Shown here: positions 50,347 through 59,116 of the stretch, in pieces
Position numbering within the stretch: the stretch's first letter is position 1
Layout: each line of letters opens with the position of its first letter
Assembly (NCBI RefSeq): GCF_041081105.1
Contig: NZ_CP163528.1
Location: 1,426,001-1,490,000 of the forward strand
Origin: Promicromonospora sp. Populi
Lineage (GTDB): Bacteria; Actinomycetota; Actinomycetes; Actinomycetales; Cellulomonadaceae
DNA length: 64,000 nucleotides
Direction of reading: 5' to 3'
Notes under the pieces: model-generated
Databases searched by the model: none
What the model saw: only the letters and a program-made list of their open reading frames with translations
Told to the model about the DNA's origin: nothing
Program-made: the position numbers and the translations under genes

Positions 50347-52875
50347 TTACTGACGGGGCTTTACCCGTTTGGTCGGGACGGCGGTGAGTGGATCTTCCGG
50401 CCACGGATGGCGGGGGTAGCGGGCGCGCAGGTCGGCTCGGACCTGGGGATAACCCTGCTTCCAGAAGGAGGCGAGATCGCTCGTGATCGCGACCGGGCGT
50501 CGGGCGGGCGACAGCAGGTGCAAGACGACGGGGACACGACCGTCCGCGACGGCCGGCGTGGCGGTCCAGCCGAACACCTCCTGCAGCTTTACTGCGAGGA
50601 CCGGCGGCTCGACGCCGTCGTATCCGAGCCGAACCTCGGAGCCCGACGGGACCTGGAGCCGTTCGGGTGCGAGCTCACCGAACCGGGCTGCCGCGGGCCA
50701 CGGCAGCAGTCGCCGGAGCGCCGAGGCCACGTCGATGTGGGCAAGATCGCGGGAGCCGCGCACCGACGCGAGCTCGGTACCCAGCCACTCGTCAAGATCG
50801 GCCAGCAGTGCTTCGTCGTCGACCGCGGGCCACGGGGCGCCGAGGTGGGCGTGGCAGAACGCGAGCCGCTCTCGCAGGGCGAGTGCGGCCTCCGACCAGC
50901 GCAGCACGGACAGGCCGCTGCGCCGGATGCCGTCGCGGACGGCGGCTTGGACGAGCAGCGGGTCAGGCTTGGCCAGCGGGACATCGCCCAGCACGATCGC
51001 GCCCAGCGCCTCGACGCGCCGCGTCACGATCCGGCCGTCGTCCCAGCGGATCTGGTCGGTGGTCGAGACCAGGCCGCCTGCGATGTCTCGCGCCGTCTGC
51101 TCGTCGATCGGCGCCGCGGAACGGATCCTGGCGTCGGCGCGACCGGGTGCCCGGTCAGCAACCGCGATCGCCAGCCAGGTACTGGTCCGCAACGGCGACT
51201 GCGGATCCAGCGCGGCGCCCGTGCCACCGGACATCTGGTACGTCGTCGAGTCGGTCCCCCTAGCCCGCGCGATCCGGTCCGGATACGCCAGCCCCACCAC
51301 GATCCCAGCGGCGAGATCGTCCGGCACTCGGCGCGCCGCTGACCCGCCCGATGTGTCGCCGGTTGCGCCACGGCCGAGGCGCTTCGTCTCTTCTCGCCAG
51401 CGAGCAGTGGCTCCGCGGTCCTCGCCGCGGCGAAGCGCTCGCCAGCGGGCCGGCAGGTCATCGCCGGAGCCGCGGCCGGAGTCGTCCGAGAGCAGCGCGA
51501 CGACCTCGCGTGCCCGGTCGGCGCCGACCCGCGGCGTCCCGTCCAGCAACGCACGAGCAAGGCGAGGATGCGCCCCGATCGCCGCCATCCGCCGGCCCCG
51601 TTCGGTGATCCGGCCGTCGTCGTCAACTGCATCGATGCTGCGCAGCAGCTTGATGGCCGCGGTCATCGCCACCGCCGGCGGCGCCTCGAGCAGGGTCAGA
51701 CCGGCACCAGCGGGCGCACCCCACGCTGCGAGGTCGAGGGCGAAGCCTGCCAGGTCGGCGATGGCGATCTCCGGCGCCGCATGAGCGTCAAGACGCCCGT
51801 GGTCGGTCGCAGACCAGCACCGATAGACCCGGCCTGGCGCCTCCCGCCCGGCGCGACCCGCTCGCTGGTCGGCCGAGGATCTTGAGACCCGGCAGGTGAC
51901 CAGCGCACCGAGGCCGCGGGACTGGTCGGTCCGCGGCTCCCGGGCAAGACCCGAGTCGACCACGACCCGCACCCCGGGCACGGTCAGCGAGCTCTCCGCG
52001 ACCGACGTCGTGACCACGATCCGTCGGGTGGCGGACGGCGCCAGCGCGCGGTCCTGTTCAGCCCTGGACTGCCGGCCGAACAACGGCAGGACGTTCTGCC
52101 CGGCCAGCCGGCGAGCCACCCCGTTGATCTCGGCCTCCCCCGGCACGAACACGAGGATGTCGCCCTCGTTCTCGGCGAGTGCACGCTGGACGACGGCGGC
52201 GACGTGATCCAGCAGGCGCGGGTCGACCCGCCCGCCGGGCAGCAGCGGCGCCGGGACCGGCGGTGGGGCCCACTCGATCGCCACGTCGAACAGCGCGGCG
52301 GACGCGGTGATCACGGGTGCCGGAACGTCCGTGCCCAGTGCGCGGCTCAGCCTGACCGTGTCCGCAGTGGCCGAGGTCGCCACGATCGCCAGGTCTTCCC
52401 GAAGATTCGCCCGGATGTCGAGGCAGAGCGCGAGCAGCAGGTCGGCATCGAGGTGCCGCTCGTGGCACTCGTCGATCACGATCGCGGCGACACCCGGGAG
52501 TTCCGGATCCTGCTGCAGACGCCGTACGAGGAGCCCTGTGGTGACCACCTCGACGCGGAGCCCCTTGCCGCCGGCGCGTTCCCCGCGCATCGCGTAGCCG
52601 ATCCGCTGCCCCAGCGGTTCGCCGACCAGCATCGCCAGCCGGGTCGCGGCCGCGCGGGTCGCCATCCGGCGCGGCTCGGCGACGATGATCGTGCCCTCCA
52701 ACGCGTCGGCCAGCGCGAGCGGCAGCAGCGAGGTCTTCCCCGACCCGGGCGGCGCGACGAGCACTGCGGTACCGCGCGACCGCACCGCGTCGACGGTGGC
52801 AGGCAGAACCGCCCGGACAGGCAGGGCCGCCCCTGGCACCGACGGGTCAGGGAGCAGCACGCCCTGACTGACCAT
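50347..52875 (-). CDS. hrpB: ATP-dependent RNA helicase HrpB
   Basis: This 842-residue DExH-box helicase has Walker A VLVAPPGSGKTSLLPL, DECHERHLDADLLLALCLD (DExH box), SATADTVRLSRALG, a helicase C-terminal domain (RRIVVTTSVAESSLTVPGVRVVVDSGLAREPR, QRAGRAGREAPGRVYR) and an HrpB-specific C-terminal region (LPWPAAARFGELAPERLQVPSGSEV). It unwinds RNA or RNA/DNA. ATG at 52875 (a GTG 15 nt upstream is possible) lies inside the mazF-remnant repeat. Length fits the family (about 820-850). It lies on the leftward strand of the island and is divergent from the broken gene. Confidence 0.93.
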   Translation of the reverse strand: MVSQGVLLPDPSVPGAALPVRAVLPATVDAVRSRGTAVLVAPPGSGKTSLLPLALADALEGTIIVAEPRRMATRAAATRLAMLVGEPLGQRIGYAMRGERAGGKGLRVEVVTTGLLVRRLQQDPELPGVAAIVIDECHERHLDADLLLALCLDIRANLREDLAIVATSATADTVRLSRALGTDVPAPVITASAALFDVAIEWAPPPVPAPLLPGGRVDPRLLDHVAAVVQRALAENEGDILVFVPGEAEINGVARRLAGQNVLPLFGRQSRAEQDRALAPSATRRIVVTTSVAESSLTVPGVRVVVDSGLAREPRTDQSRGLGALVTCRVSRSSADQRAGRAGREAPGRVYRCWSATDHGRLDAHAAPEIAIADLAGFALDLAAWGAPAGAGLTLLEAPPAVAMTAAIKLLRSIDAVDDDGRITERGRRMAAIGAHPRLARALLDGTPRVGADRAREVVALLSDDSGRGSGDDLPARWRALRRGEDRGATARWREETKRLGRGATGDTSGGSAARRVPDDLAAGIVVGLAYPDRIARARGTDSTTYQMSGGTGAALDPQSPLRTSTWLAIAVADRAPGRADARIRSAAPIDEQTARDIAGGLVSTTDQIRWDDGRIVTRRVEALGAIVLGDVPLAKPDPLLVQAAVRDGIRRSGLSVLRWSEAALALRERLAFCHAHLGAPWPAVDDEALLADLDEWLGTELASVRGSRDLAHIDVASALRRLLPWPAAARFGELAPERLQVPSGSEVRLGYDGVEPPVLAVKLQEVFGWTATPAVADGRVPVVLHLLSPARRPVAITSDLASFWKQGYPQVRADLRARYPRHPWPEDPLTAVPTKRVKPRQ

Positions 52876-52935
52876 CGGGTCGACCGTCACAGGTCCGCGA
52901 CCCGTCGAAGGCCGGCGTCGACTGCGTCCATCAGG
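52873..52935 (-). pseudogene. Remnant of a mazF 3' end (63 bp, 92% identical to 48640-48702)
   Basis: 58 of 63 positions match the mazF 3' end and its flank. The minus strand still encodes LMDAVDAGLRRVADL-stop, against NLMDAVDAGLRRVVDL in the intact gene. It lies exactly at the hrpB start and marks a duplication or recombination. Confidence 0.85.
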
Positions 52936-52952
52936 CATGCTCGGCCGGGCTC

Positions 52953-53369
52953 CTAGTCCGCAGAGCCCGGCGGGACCACCCATTGGGTGGGCTGACCGGT
53001 GACGGCGGCGATCATGTCGAAGTCACCGTCGTAGTGCAGGACTGAGGCCTGGTGCCGCTCGGCGACCGCTGCGATCACGAGATCTGCCACCGACAAGGCC
53101 CGCCAGTTCCCTGCGCCAACCAGCTGTGCCTGCACCTCGGCGGCACGATCCCAGACCTCGTCCGGAGTGGGCAGCCAGTCAAAGCCTCGCAGCCCGTCGC
53201 GGATCCGTTCCGCGTCGCTTTTCGACCGGGCAGAGTGCATGACCTCCAGCTCGACAGCACCGCAGATCGCCAGGCGTCCGGCCTGATGCAGCGGTTGGAG
53301 CACATCCCGGGCTGCGGGCTTCGAGTAGCGGGCGAACGCGGACTTGTCGATCAGGTAGCGCGTCGCCAC
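52953..53369 (-). CDS. vapC: VapC-like PIN-domain ribonuclease toxin
   Basis: This 138-residue PIN-domain protein has the acidic site residues in RYLIDKSAFAR (Asp near residue 7), CGAVELEVMHSAR (Glu), LSVADLVIAAVAERH (Asp near residue 97) and LHYDGDFDMIA (Asp). VapC toxins cut tRNA or rRNA. The GTG at 53369 lies 2 nt after the vapB stop, so expression is coupled. Confidence 0.88.
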   Translation of the reverse strand: MATRYLIDKSAFARYSKPAARDVLQPLHQAGRLAICGAVELEVMHSARSKSDAERIRDGLRGFDWLPTPDEVWDRAAEVQAQLVGAGNWRALSVADLVIAAVAERHQASVLHYDGDFDMIAAVTGQPTQWVVPPGSAD

Positions 53370-53371
53370 GG

Positions 53372-53590
53372 TCAGGCGGCGCCCTGGGCGTTGCCGTCGG
53401 CCCGCTGGATCGGCCCGGTCAGGTCCGGGAGGCCACCCTCGTCCAGCCAGTCGAAGAACTGCTCCCGCTTGCGCCGCTTGATCGCGTCCTCCAGGGCCGC
53501 ATTCACCGTCGCAACCTTCGTCGTCGTCCCGAAAATCTCCGCCGCCGCGGCGAGCTTCTCGTCGTCCATGTCGATCACGGTACGAGTCAT
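53372..53590 (-). CDS. vapB: VapB-like antitoxin
   Basis: This 72-residue protein has a short N-terminal DNA-binding stretch (TRTVIDMDDEKLAAAAEIFGTTTKVATVNAALEDAIKRRKREQF) and a C-terminal toxin-binding tail with Trp and acidic residues. ATG at 53590 with GGAGGTGG Shine-Dalgarno. It should bind VapC and, with it, repress the operon through the paired TTGATATCA sites upstream. Confidence 0.85.
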   Translation of the reverse strand: MTRTVIDMDDEKLAAAAEIFGTTTKVATVNAALEDAIKRRKREQFFDWLDEGGLPDLTGPIQRADGNAQGAA

Positions 53591-53623
53591 GGTGACCACC
53601 TCCAACGCACACACCTTACCCCG

Positions 53624-53654
53624 TTGATATCAAGATTCGCGAGTATTGATATCA
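53624..53654. promoter_or_regulatory. Operator of the vapBC operon
   Basis: Two TTGATATCA copies (53624-53632, 53646-53654) are spaced 22 bp start to start (two helical turns); each contains the palindrome TGATATCA. It lies 34 bp before vapB and stands out as AT-rich. Confidence 0.65.
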
Positions 53655-53682
53655 GGATCGGCCCTGCGGCCATCCGGCCGGG

Positions 53683-53736
53683 CTTGCCACCACCTTCGGG
53701 TGCTGGGCCGGCACAAGGACCTCGACCCCAACCATC
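53683..53736 (+). repeat. Remnant copy of the SDR gene 5' coding region
   Basis: About 54 bp nearly identical to 54727-54781, apart from one indel and a few changes. It encodes the same LRVLGRxKDLDPNH segment as the SDR start. It is not part of a complete gene. Confidence 0.75.
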
Positions 53737-53889
53737 GCAGTGGACGGACCGTGCACGTCTCGGCGCTGTCTGCCGACGCTGGGCAGGAAAGCTGGAGATC
53801 GCGTTCGGACCGGAAGGACAAGGGCTCTCACGGGGCCGGGCCCCGATAGGTTCGCCGCCATGCGGACGAGCACCCACGAAGGGGACCCG

Positions 53890-54594
53890 ATGAACGCGGA
53901 TCACTACGACGGCTTCGCCGACAGCTACGACGCCGAGAACGTGGACAGCCTGCTCAACGCCTACTACAACCGGCCCGCTCTGGTCCGCCTGGCTGGCGAC
54001 GTCACGGGGCGACGGATACTCGACGCGGGGTGCGGTGCCGGACCGATCACCGCGGAACTGCAGGCCAGAGGCGCGGTGATGACCGGGTTCGACGGCAGCC
54101 CCGCGATGATCGACCTGGCACGACAACGGCTCGGCAACGACGTGCCGCTGCGCGTCGCCGACCTCGGGCAGCCTCTGCCGTACGCGGACGACAGGTTCGA
54201 CGACGTCATCGCCTCCCTCGTGCTGCACTACCTCAAGGACTGGTCCGCACCGCTCGCAGAGATCCGGCGGATCCTCAAGCCGGGTGGGCGGCTCATCCTG
54301 TCCGTCAACCATCCCTTCGTCCACGCGTTCAGCTACCCGACGGAGGACAACTTCGCGCTGAGGCAGTACTCGGAAGAGTTCGAGTTCGCCGGCACGAAGG
54401 CGACCCTCACGTTCTGGAACAGGCCTCTGCACGCGATGACCGACGCTTTCACCGCCGCGGGCTTCCGCATCGCCGTCGTGAGCGAACCCCCGCCCGCCCC
54501 GGACACGCCACGCGACCTCCTCCCGCCCCGCCTCGCGGCGGGCGAGCGGAGCGCCTTCTTCGCGTTCCTCTTCTTCGTCCTCGAAGCGGCCTGA
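53890..54594 (+). CDS. Class I SAM-dependent methyltransferase
   Basis: This 234-residue protein has the SAM-binding motif ILDAGCGAGPITAEL near residue 43, motif II ADLGQPLPYADDRFDDVIASLVLHYLKDW and post-motif LKPGGRLILSVNHP. It should methylate a small molecule; the substrate is unknown. ATG at 53890 after AAGGGGA; an upstream ATG at 53860 has no ribosome binding site. It is not obviously in an operon with the SDR gene, 99 bp away. Confidence 0.88.
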   Translation: MNADHYDGFADSYDAENVDSLLNAYYNRPALVRLAGDVTGRRILDAGCGAGPITAELQARGAVMTGFDGSPAMIDLARQRLGNDVPLRVADLGQPLPYADDRFDDVIASLVLHYLKDWSAPLAEIRRILKPGGRLILSVNHPFVHAFSYPTEDNFALRQYSEEFEFAGTKATLTFWNRPLHAMTDAFTAAGFRIAVVSEPPPAPDTPRDLLPPRLAAGERSAFFAFLFFVLEAA

Positions 54595-54693
54595 GCACGG
54601 AAGGGGTCCTGTGCACGATGTGTCGGCCCCGTCACAGCCAGTAGAACCGGTGCGAGCAGGGCGCCGAGCCCAGGCGCCAGTTACCCTACGGCG

Positions 54694-56193
54694 GTGCCAA
54701 CGAACGCGGGGATCGACCCGGACGAGCTCGCCACGACCCTTCGGGTGCTGGGCCGGCTCAAGGACCTCGACCCCAACCATCCCGATGTCCAGACGGTCAA
54801 ACGGGCGACCGGTTACATGTGGAAGCTGCTCAAGAAATCCCGCAAGGCAGCGGTCCGTGAGGAGATCCAGGCGCACGACCGGAGCGTCATCGAGCAGACG
54901 GCGACCGGTTCGGCGGCGCGGATCGACGACGAGACCGCCGGCATCCCGCTGGTCTCGAACGCGCCGGGGGCGTTCGCCGGGGAGCTGCGCACCGCCCGCG
55001 GCTGCTACATCTGCAAGACGGACTACACGCTGGTCGACTCGTTCTATCACTGGCTGTGCCCGGACTGTGCCGCGAAGAGCCACGCGCGGCGCGACCAGCG
55101 CACGGACCTGACCGGCCGCCGCGCCCTGCTCACCGGGGGCCGGGCGAAGATCGGCATGTACATCGCGTTACGTCTGCTGCGCGACGGCGCTCACCTCACC
55201 ATCACCACCCGCTTCCCGAAGGACGCGGTGCGCCGCTTCTCGGCGATGCCCGACGCCGCGGACTGGCTGCACCGGCTCAAGATCGTCGGGATCGACCTGC
55301 GCGATCCCACCCAGGTGATCGCCCTGGCCGACGACGTCGCCGCGGCGGGCCCGCTGGACATCCTGGTCAACAACGCCTGCCAGACGGTCCGCCGGTCCCC
55401 GGGGTCCTACTCGCAGCTCGTCACGGGCGAGTCGTCGCCGGTCGCCCCGCTTCCCCACGGGCTGGTAGCGCCAGAGATGGTCACGTTCGATCACATCTCG
55501 GAGGCGCACCCTGCTGCGATCGCGGGGGCGCTGACCGCCCTGTCGGTCGCCCACCACGAGGGGCAGTCGCAGGACGACGCCGTCGCCATGCACACCGCGG
55601 CGTCCCTGACGGCGCTGGCGCTCCGGGCGGGCTCGGCCTCCCTGGATGCCCACCTGGCCGGCACGGCCGTCGATGCCGGCGGGCTGCTCCCCGACCTGCA
55701 GACGACCAACTCGTGGACCCAGGTCGTGGACGAGGTCGACCCGCTGGAGCTCCTGGAGGTCCAGCTCTGCAACGCGATCGCGCCGTTCCTGCTCATCTCC
55801 CGGCTGCGGCCCGCGATGCGGGCCGCGACGTCCAAGGCGCGACGCGGGTACGTCGTCAACGTCTCGGCGATGGAGGGGCAGTTCTCCCGACGTTACAAGG
55901 GCGCGGGACACCCGCACACCAACATGGCCAAGGCCGCCCTCAACATGCTGACCCGGACCTCCGCCGCGGAGATGTTCGAGAAGGACCGGGTCCTGATGAC
56001 CGCGGTGGACACCGGGTGGATCACGGACGAGCGCCCGCACCAGGAGAAGCTGCGCCTCGCCGCCGAGGGCTGGCACGCGCCCCTCGACCTGGTCGACGGC
56101 GCCGCCCGCGTCTACGACCCGATCGTCCAGGGCGAGGCCGGGACCGACCTGTACGGCTGCTTCCTCAAGGACTACGAGCCGTCGCCCTGGTAG
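54694..56193 (+). CDS. SDR-family oxidoreductase with N-terminal zinc-ribbon, atypical active site
   Basis: This 499-residue protein has an N-terminal helical part (LATTLRVLGRLKDLDPNHPDVQTVKRATG) and a Cys4 zinc-ribbon-like motif (CYICKTDY...CPDC). A Rossmann SDR domain follows, with ALLTGGRAKIGMYIALRLL near residue 145 and ILVNNACQTVRRSPGSY. The active-site region NVSAMEGQFSRRYKGAGHPHTNMAKAALNMLTRTSA has Ser, but Thr at the place of the usual Tyr (T-x-x-x-K rather than Y-x-x-x-K). Cofactor binding is likely, catalysis of the standard SDR type uncertain. GTG start at 54694. Confidence 0.85.
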   Translation: MPTNAGIDPDELATTLRVLGRLKDLDPNHPDVQTVKRATGYMWKLLKKSRKAAVREEIQAHDRSVIEQTATGSAARIDDETAGIPLVSNAPGAFAGELRTARGCYICKTDYTLVDSFYHWLCPDCAAKSHARRDQRTDLTGRRALLTGGRAKIGMYIALRLLRDGAHLTITTRFPKDAVRRFSAMPDAADWLHRLKIVGIDLRDPTQVIALADDVAAAGPLDILVNNACQTVRRSPGSYSQLVTGESSPVAPLPHGLVAPEMVTFDHISEAHPAAIAGALTALSVAHHEGQSQDDAVAMHTAASLTALALRAGSASLDAHLAGTAVDAGGLLPDLQTTNSWTQVVDEVDPLELLEVQLCNAIAPFLLISRLRPAMRAATSKARRGYVVNVSAMEGQFSRRYKGAGHPHTNMAKAALNMLTRTSAAEMFEKDRVLMTAVDTGWITDERPHQEKLRLAAEGWHAPLDLVDGAARVYDPIVQGEAGTDLYGCFLKDYEPSPW

Positions 56194-56248
56194 CGCTCGG
56201 CTCAGGCCGCGATGGGCCCGATCACGAAATCTGCCTACGCAACGTTCC

Positions 56249-56279
56249 GAAAGTTGCATGCCACAGATCCTGAAAGTTG
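56249..56279. repeat. Direct repeat GAAAGTTG before the ATPase remnant
   Basis: Two copies (56249-56256 and 56272-56279) are 23 bp apart in a locally AT-richer stretch, 16 bp before the ATPase remnant. Could be a relic promoter or operator. Confidence 0.4.
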
Positions 56280-56294
56280 TAGGCTGGCCCGTCG

Positions 56295-57389
56295 ATGTTG
56301 CTGCAGGGCGAGACCCCGGTCCTGCTGGACGAATGGCAGGCGCACCCTCCGTTGTGGAACCTCGTGCGCCGAGCCGTCGACGACCGCCAGGCAAAGGGAC
56401 AGTTCATCCTTACCGGTTCGGCCACGCCCGACGACGACGCCCGCCGACACACGGGAGCGGGACGGTTCGCCGTCATACAGATGCGCCCCATGAGCCTGTA
56501 CGAGACCGGGCACTCGACCGGGCAGGTCTCGCTCGCCGCGATGTTCGACGGCGAAGCGCCCCGCGCCTTCGACCCGGACTGGACCCCGACAAGCGCACGC
56601 GAGCGGATCGCCGAACGTGTCGCCATCGGCGGCTGGCCGGTCAACGTCGGCCTCAACACCGCCGACGCACTGCTGACCAACCGGGACTACCTGGACGTGG
56701 TGCGCCGCTACGACATCCAGAGAGCCACCGGAAGCGGCAAGGACCCCGAGGTGGCCCTCCGCGTGATGCGCTCGTTCGCCCGAGGCGTCTCGACCCCGAT
56801 GAGCGAAGTCACTATCGCCAAGGACCTCCGCGAAGGTGAGGCGCCGGAAAGAGGACCCGACGCGACCAGCCGGGACGCGGTCAGTACCCACCTGGACGCC
56901 CTGCGCCGTCTGCGACTGGTCGAGGACCAGCCCGCGTGGGGGCCGAGCATGCGCTCCGCGCGCCGCCTGCAGGCCTCTCCGAAGCGGCACTTCGTCGACC
57001 CGTCGCTGGCCGTTGCCGCGCTCCAGGTCGGGGTGGAACCCCTGGCCACCGACGTCAAGACACTCGGGATGCTGTTCGAGTCCCTGGCAGTGCGCGACCT
57101 GCGCGTGTACAGCCAGCCGCTGGGAGGGCGCGTGTCGTACTACCGCGACTACGACAAGCTCGAGGTGGACGCCATCGTGGAACTCCACGACGGCCGCTGG
57201 GGAGCATTCGAGATCAAGCTCGGCACAGCGACGAACGTCATCGACACCGCCGCGACGAACCTGAAGAAGATGGCCGCACTCGTCGATGACAACCGGTGCG
57301 CCTTCCTCGCGGTACTGACCAACGGGGGCATGGCAACCCGACGACCGGACGGAGTTGACGTCGTCCCGCTGCGCATGCTCGCACCGTGA
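56295..57389 (+). pseudogene. AAA_14/DUF4143-type ATPase lacking its Walker A (5'-truncated)
   Basis: This 364-codon frame begins directly at the Walker B region (VLLDEWQ) and contains the ILTGSATP sensor segment, a winged-helix-like part and the C-terminal DUF4143 nuclease-like domain (YYRDYDKLEVDAIVEL, WGAFEIKLG). The P-loop that should lie about 60 residues upstream is missing, so the gene is 5'-truncated and probably inactive. Such ATPases are common in mobile or accessory islands. Confidence 0.7.
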
Positions 57390-57427
57390 CCACGACCCTC
57401 GGGCGACCCACCTTGCCCGGGAAAGCA

Positions 57428-57464
57428 GAGAGGCCCCGCAGACATGACGTCCGCGGGGCCTCTC
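57428..57464. terminator. Bidirectional terminator between ATPase remnant and pdxS
   Basis: A 12-bp perfect stem (GAGAGGCCCCGC, 57428-57439 with 57453-57464) with a 13-nt loop lies between convergent genes. Confidence 0.85.
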
Positions 57465-57486
57465 CGTCAGTCGGGAGAGCGGGCTC

Positions 57487-58401
57487 TCACCAACCGCGCT
57501 CCGCCAGCCGGTGCGGCTCCGGGATCTCGTCGACGTTGATGCCGACCATCGCCTCGCCCAGCCCGCGCGAGACCTTGGCGATCACGTCGGCGTCGTCGAA
57601 GAACGTGGTGGCCTGCACGATCGCCTTGGCGCGCTGCTCGGGGTTGCCCGACTTGAAGATGCCCGAGCCGACGAACACACCCTCGGCGCCGAGCTGCATC
57701 ATCATCGCGGCGTCGGCCGGGGTGGCGATGCCGCCCGCGGTGAACAGCACAACCGGCAGCTTGCCCGTGCGGGCCACCTCCGCCACCAGCTCGTACGGCG
57801 CCTGCAGCTCCTTGGCGGCGACGAACAGCTCGTCCTCCGGCAGCGAGGTCAGCCGGCGGATCTGCTGGCGGATCTGGCGCATGTGCGTGGTGGCGTTGGA
57901 CACGTCGCCCGTGCCGGCCTCGCCCTTGGAGCGGATCATCGCCGCGCCCTCGGTGATGCGGCGCAGCGCCTCACCCAGGTTGGTAGCACCGCACACGAAC
58001 GGCACGGTGAAGTTCCACTTCTCGATGTGGTTCGCGTAGTCCGCGGGGGTCAGCACCTCGGACTCGTCGATGTAGTCGACGCCGAGCGACTGCAGCACCT
58101 GGGCCTCGACGAAGTGCCCGATGCGCGCCTTCGCCATCACGGGGATCGAGACGGCCTCGATGATGCCGTCGACCATGTCGGGGTCGCTCATGCGCGAGAC
58201 GCCGCCCTGTGCGCGGATGTCCGCGGGGACCCGCTCCAGCGCCATGACGGCCACCGCGCCCGCGTCCTCGGCGATCTTCGCCTGGTCGGGCGTGACGACG
58301 TCCATGATGACGCCGCCCTTGAGCATCTCGGCCATGCCGCGCTTCACGCGCGCGGTGCCGACCGTGCCCACAGTGTTCTCGCCGGTCACGGATTCAGTCA
58401 C
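57487..58401 (-). CDS. pdxS: Pyridoxal 5'-phosphate synthase, lyase subunit
   Basis: This 304-residue (beta/alpha)8 barrel condenses ribose 5-phosphate, glyceraldehyde 3-phosphate and PdxT-derived ammonia to PLP. It has [55 protein letters not shown] and the catalytic lysine in [15 protein letters not shown] near residue 88, plus [33 protein letters not shown]. The family is about 290-310 residues. GTG start at 58401 with GAGG ribosome binding site. Its partner pdxT is 14 kb away. Confidence 0.97.
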   Translation of the reverse strand: MTESVTGENTVGTVGTARVKRGMAEMLKGGVIMDVVTPDQAKIAEDAGAVAVMALERVPADIRAQGGVSRMSDPDMVDGIIEAVSIPVMAKARIGHFVEAQVLQSLGVDYIDESEVLTPADYANHIEKWNFTVPFVCGATNLGEALRRITEGAAMIRSKGEAGTGDVSNATTHMRQIRQQIRRLTSLPEDELFVAAKELQAPYELVAEVARTGKLPVVLFTAGGIATPADAAMMMQLGAEGVFVGSGIFKSGNPEQRAKAIVQATTFFDDADVIAKVSRGLGEAMVGINVDEIPEPHRLAERGW

Positions 58402-58528
58402 GGTTACCTCGCATTGGTTCTCGCCGGTGGGATCGACGGGGTCGTTCCGGGCGCTGTCGGCGCCTTGTCGGATTCTATCGCCCGCCCTGGTAAGCCCCGG
58501 CCCGCTCAGCCAGCTGCTCACATGGTGG

Positions 58529-59116
58529 TCAACCGCCGCCCATCTCCAGGGCGTGCGGCAGCGCGTCGTCCAGCTCCACGGTGCGCGGCATCGGGGCGCG
58601 TCCGGCCAGGTAGAACAGGCGGACGTACCAGAGCCGGCGCACCCGCTGGGTCTGCGCGACTGCCTCGTTGTGGAACCGGCGGGCGAGCGTCACGCGGTAC
58701 CAGGTGGCCGCGAGCGCCTCGACGACCTCGCCCGAGGGCCCGGCCCGCAGCAGCGCTACCGACTCCGGTGAGCCCAGAGCTTCCCGGAGGGTGCCGGTGA
58801 GCCCGGACTCGGCCCGTTCACGGTCCGGGCCCAGCCCGTCCATCTTCAGGGCGGCGGCGGGTGAGGTGACGGCTCCGGCGTCGGACGCCGCATAGGCGGC
58901 GTCGGCCACGAGGACGGCACTGGCCGGGTCCAGGGCGCCCGACGCTGCCAGCTCCACGGCGGTGGACGCCCGCCGTACGAGCTCCGCATCGAGCGCTATG
59001 CGGGACGCGGCGACCTTGCGGTGGAGCCGGTCGAGGCGGGACGCGCCCCGCCAGGCGAGCATCAGGCCGATCGCGAGCGCCCCTACGGCGACGAGCGCCA
59101 TCTCGGACCAGGTCAT
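58529..59116 (-). CDS. LemA-like membrane-anchored hypothetical protein
   Basis: This 195-residue protein has one N-terminal membrane span ([19 protein letters not shown]) and a helical body ([54 protein letters not shown]) resembling LemA proteins. The ATG overlaps the pimA stop (ATGA), so it is the last gene of the PIM operon. It takes the place of the Nudix gene found at this position in Mycobacterium. Function unknown. Confidence 0.65.
   Translation of the reverse strand: MTWSEMALVAVGALAIGLMLAWRGASRLDRLHRKVAASRIALDAELVRRASTAVELAASGALDPASAVLVADAAYAASDAGAVTSPAAALKMDGLGPDRERAESGLTGTLREALGSPESVALLRAGPSGEVVEALAATWYRVTLARRFHNEAVAQTQRVRRLWYVRLFYLAGRAPMPRTVELDDALPHALEMGGG

Noticed and set aside
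43555..57486. Prophage or integrative element between pdxT and pdxS
   Set aside because: No integrase, phage structural gene, tRNA target or direct repeats at the ends were found; only toxin-antitoxin loci and cargo.
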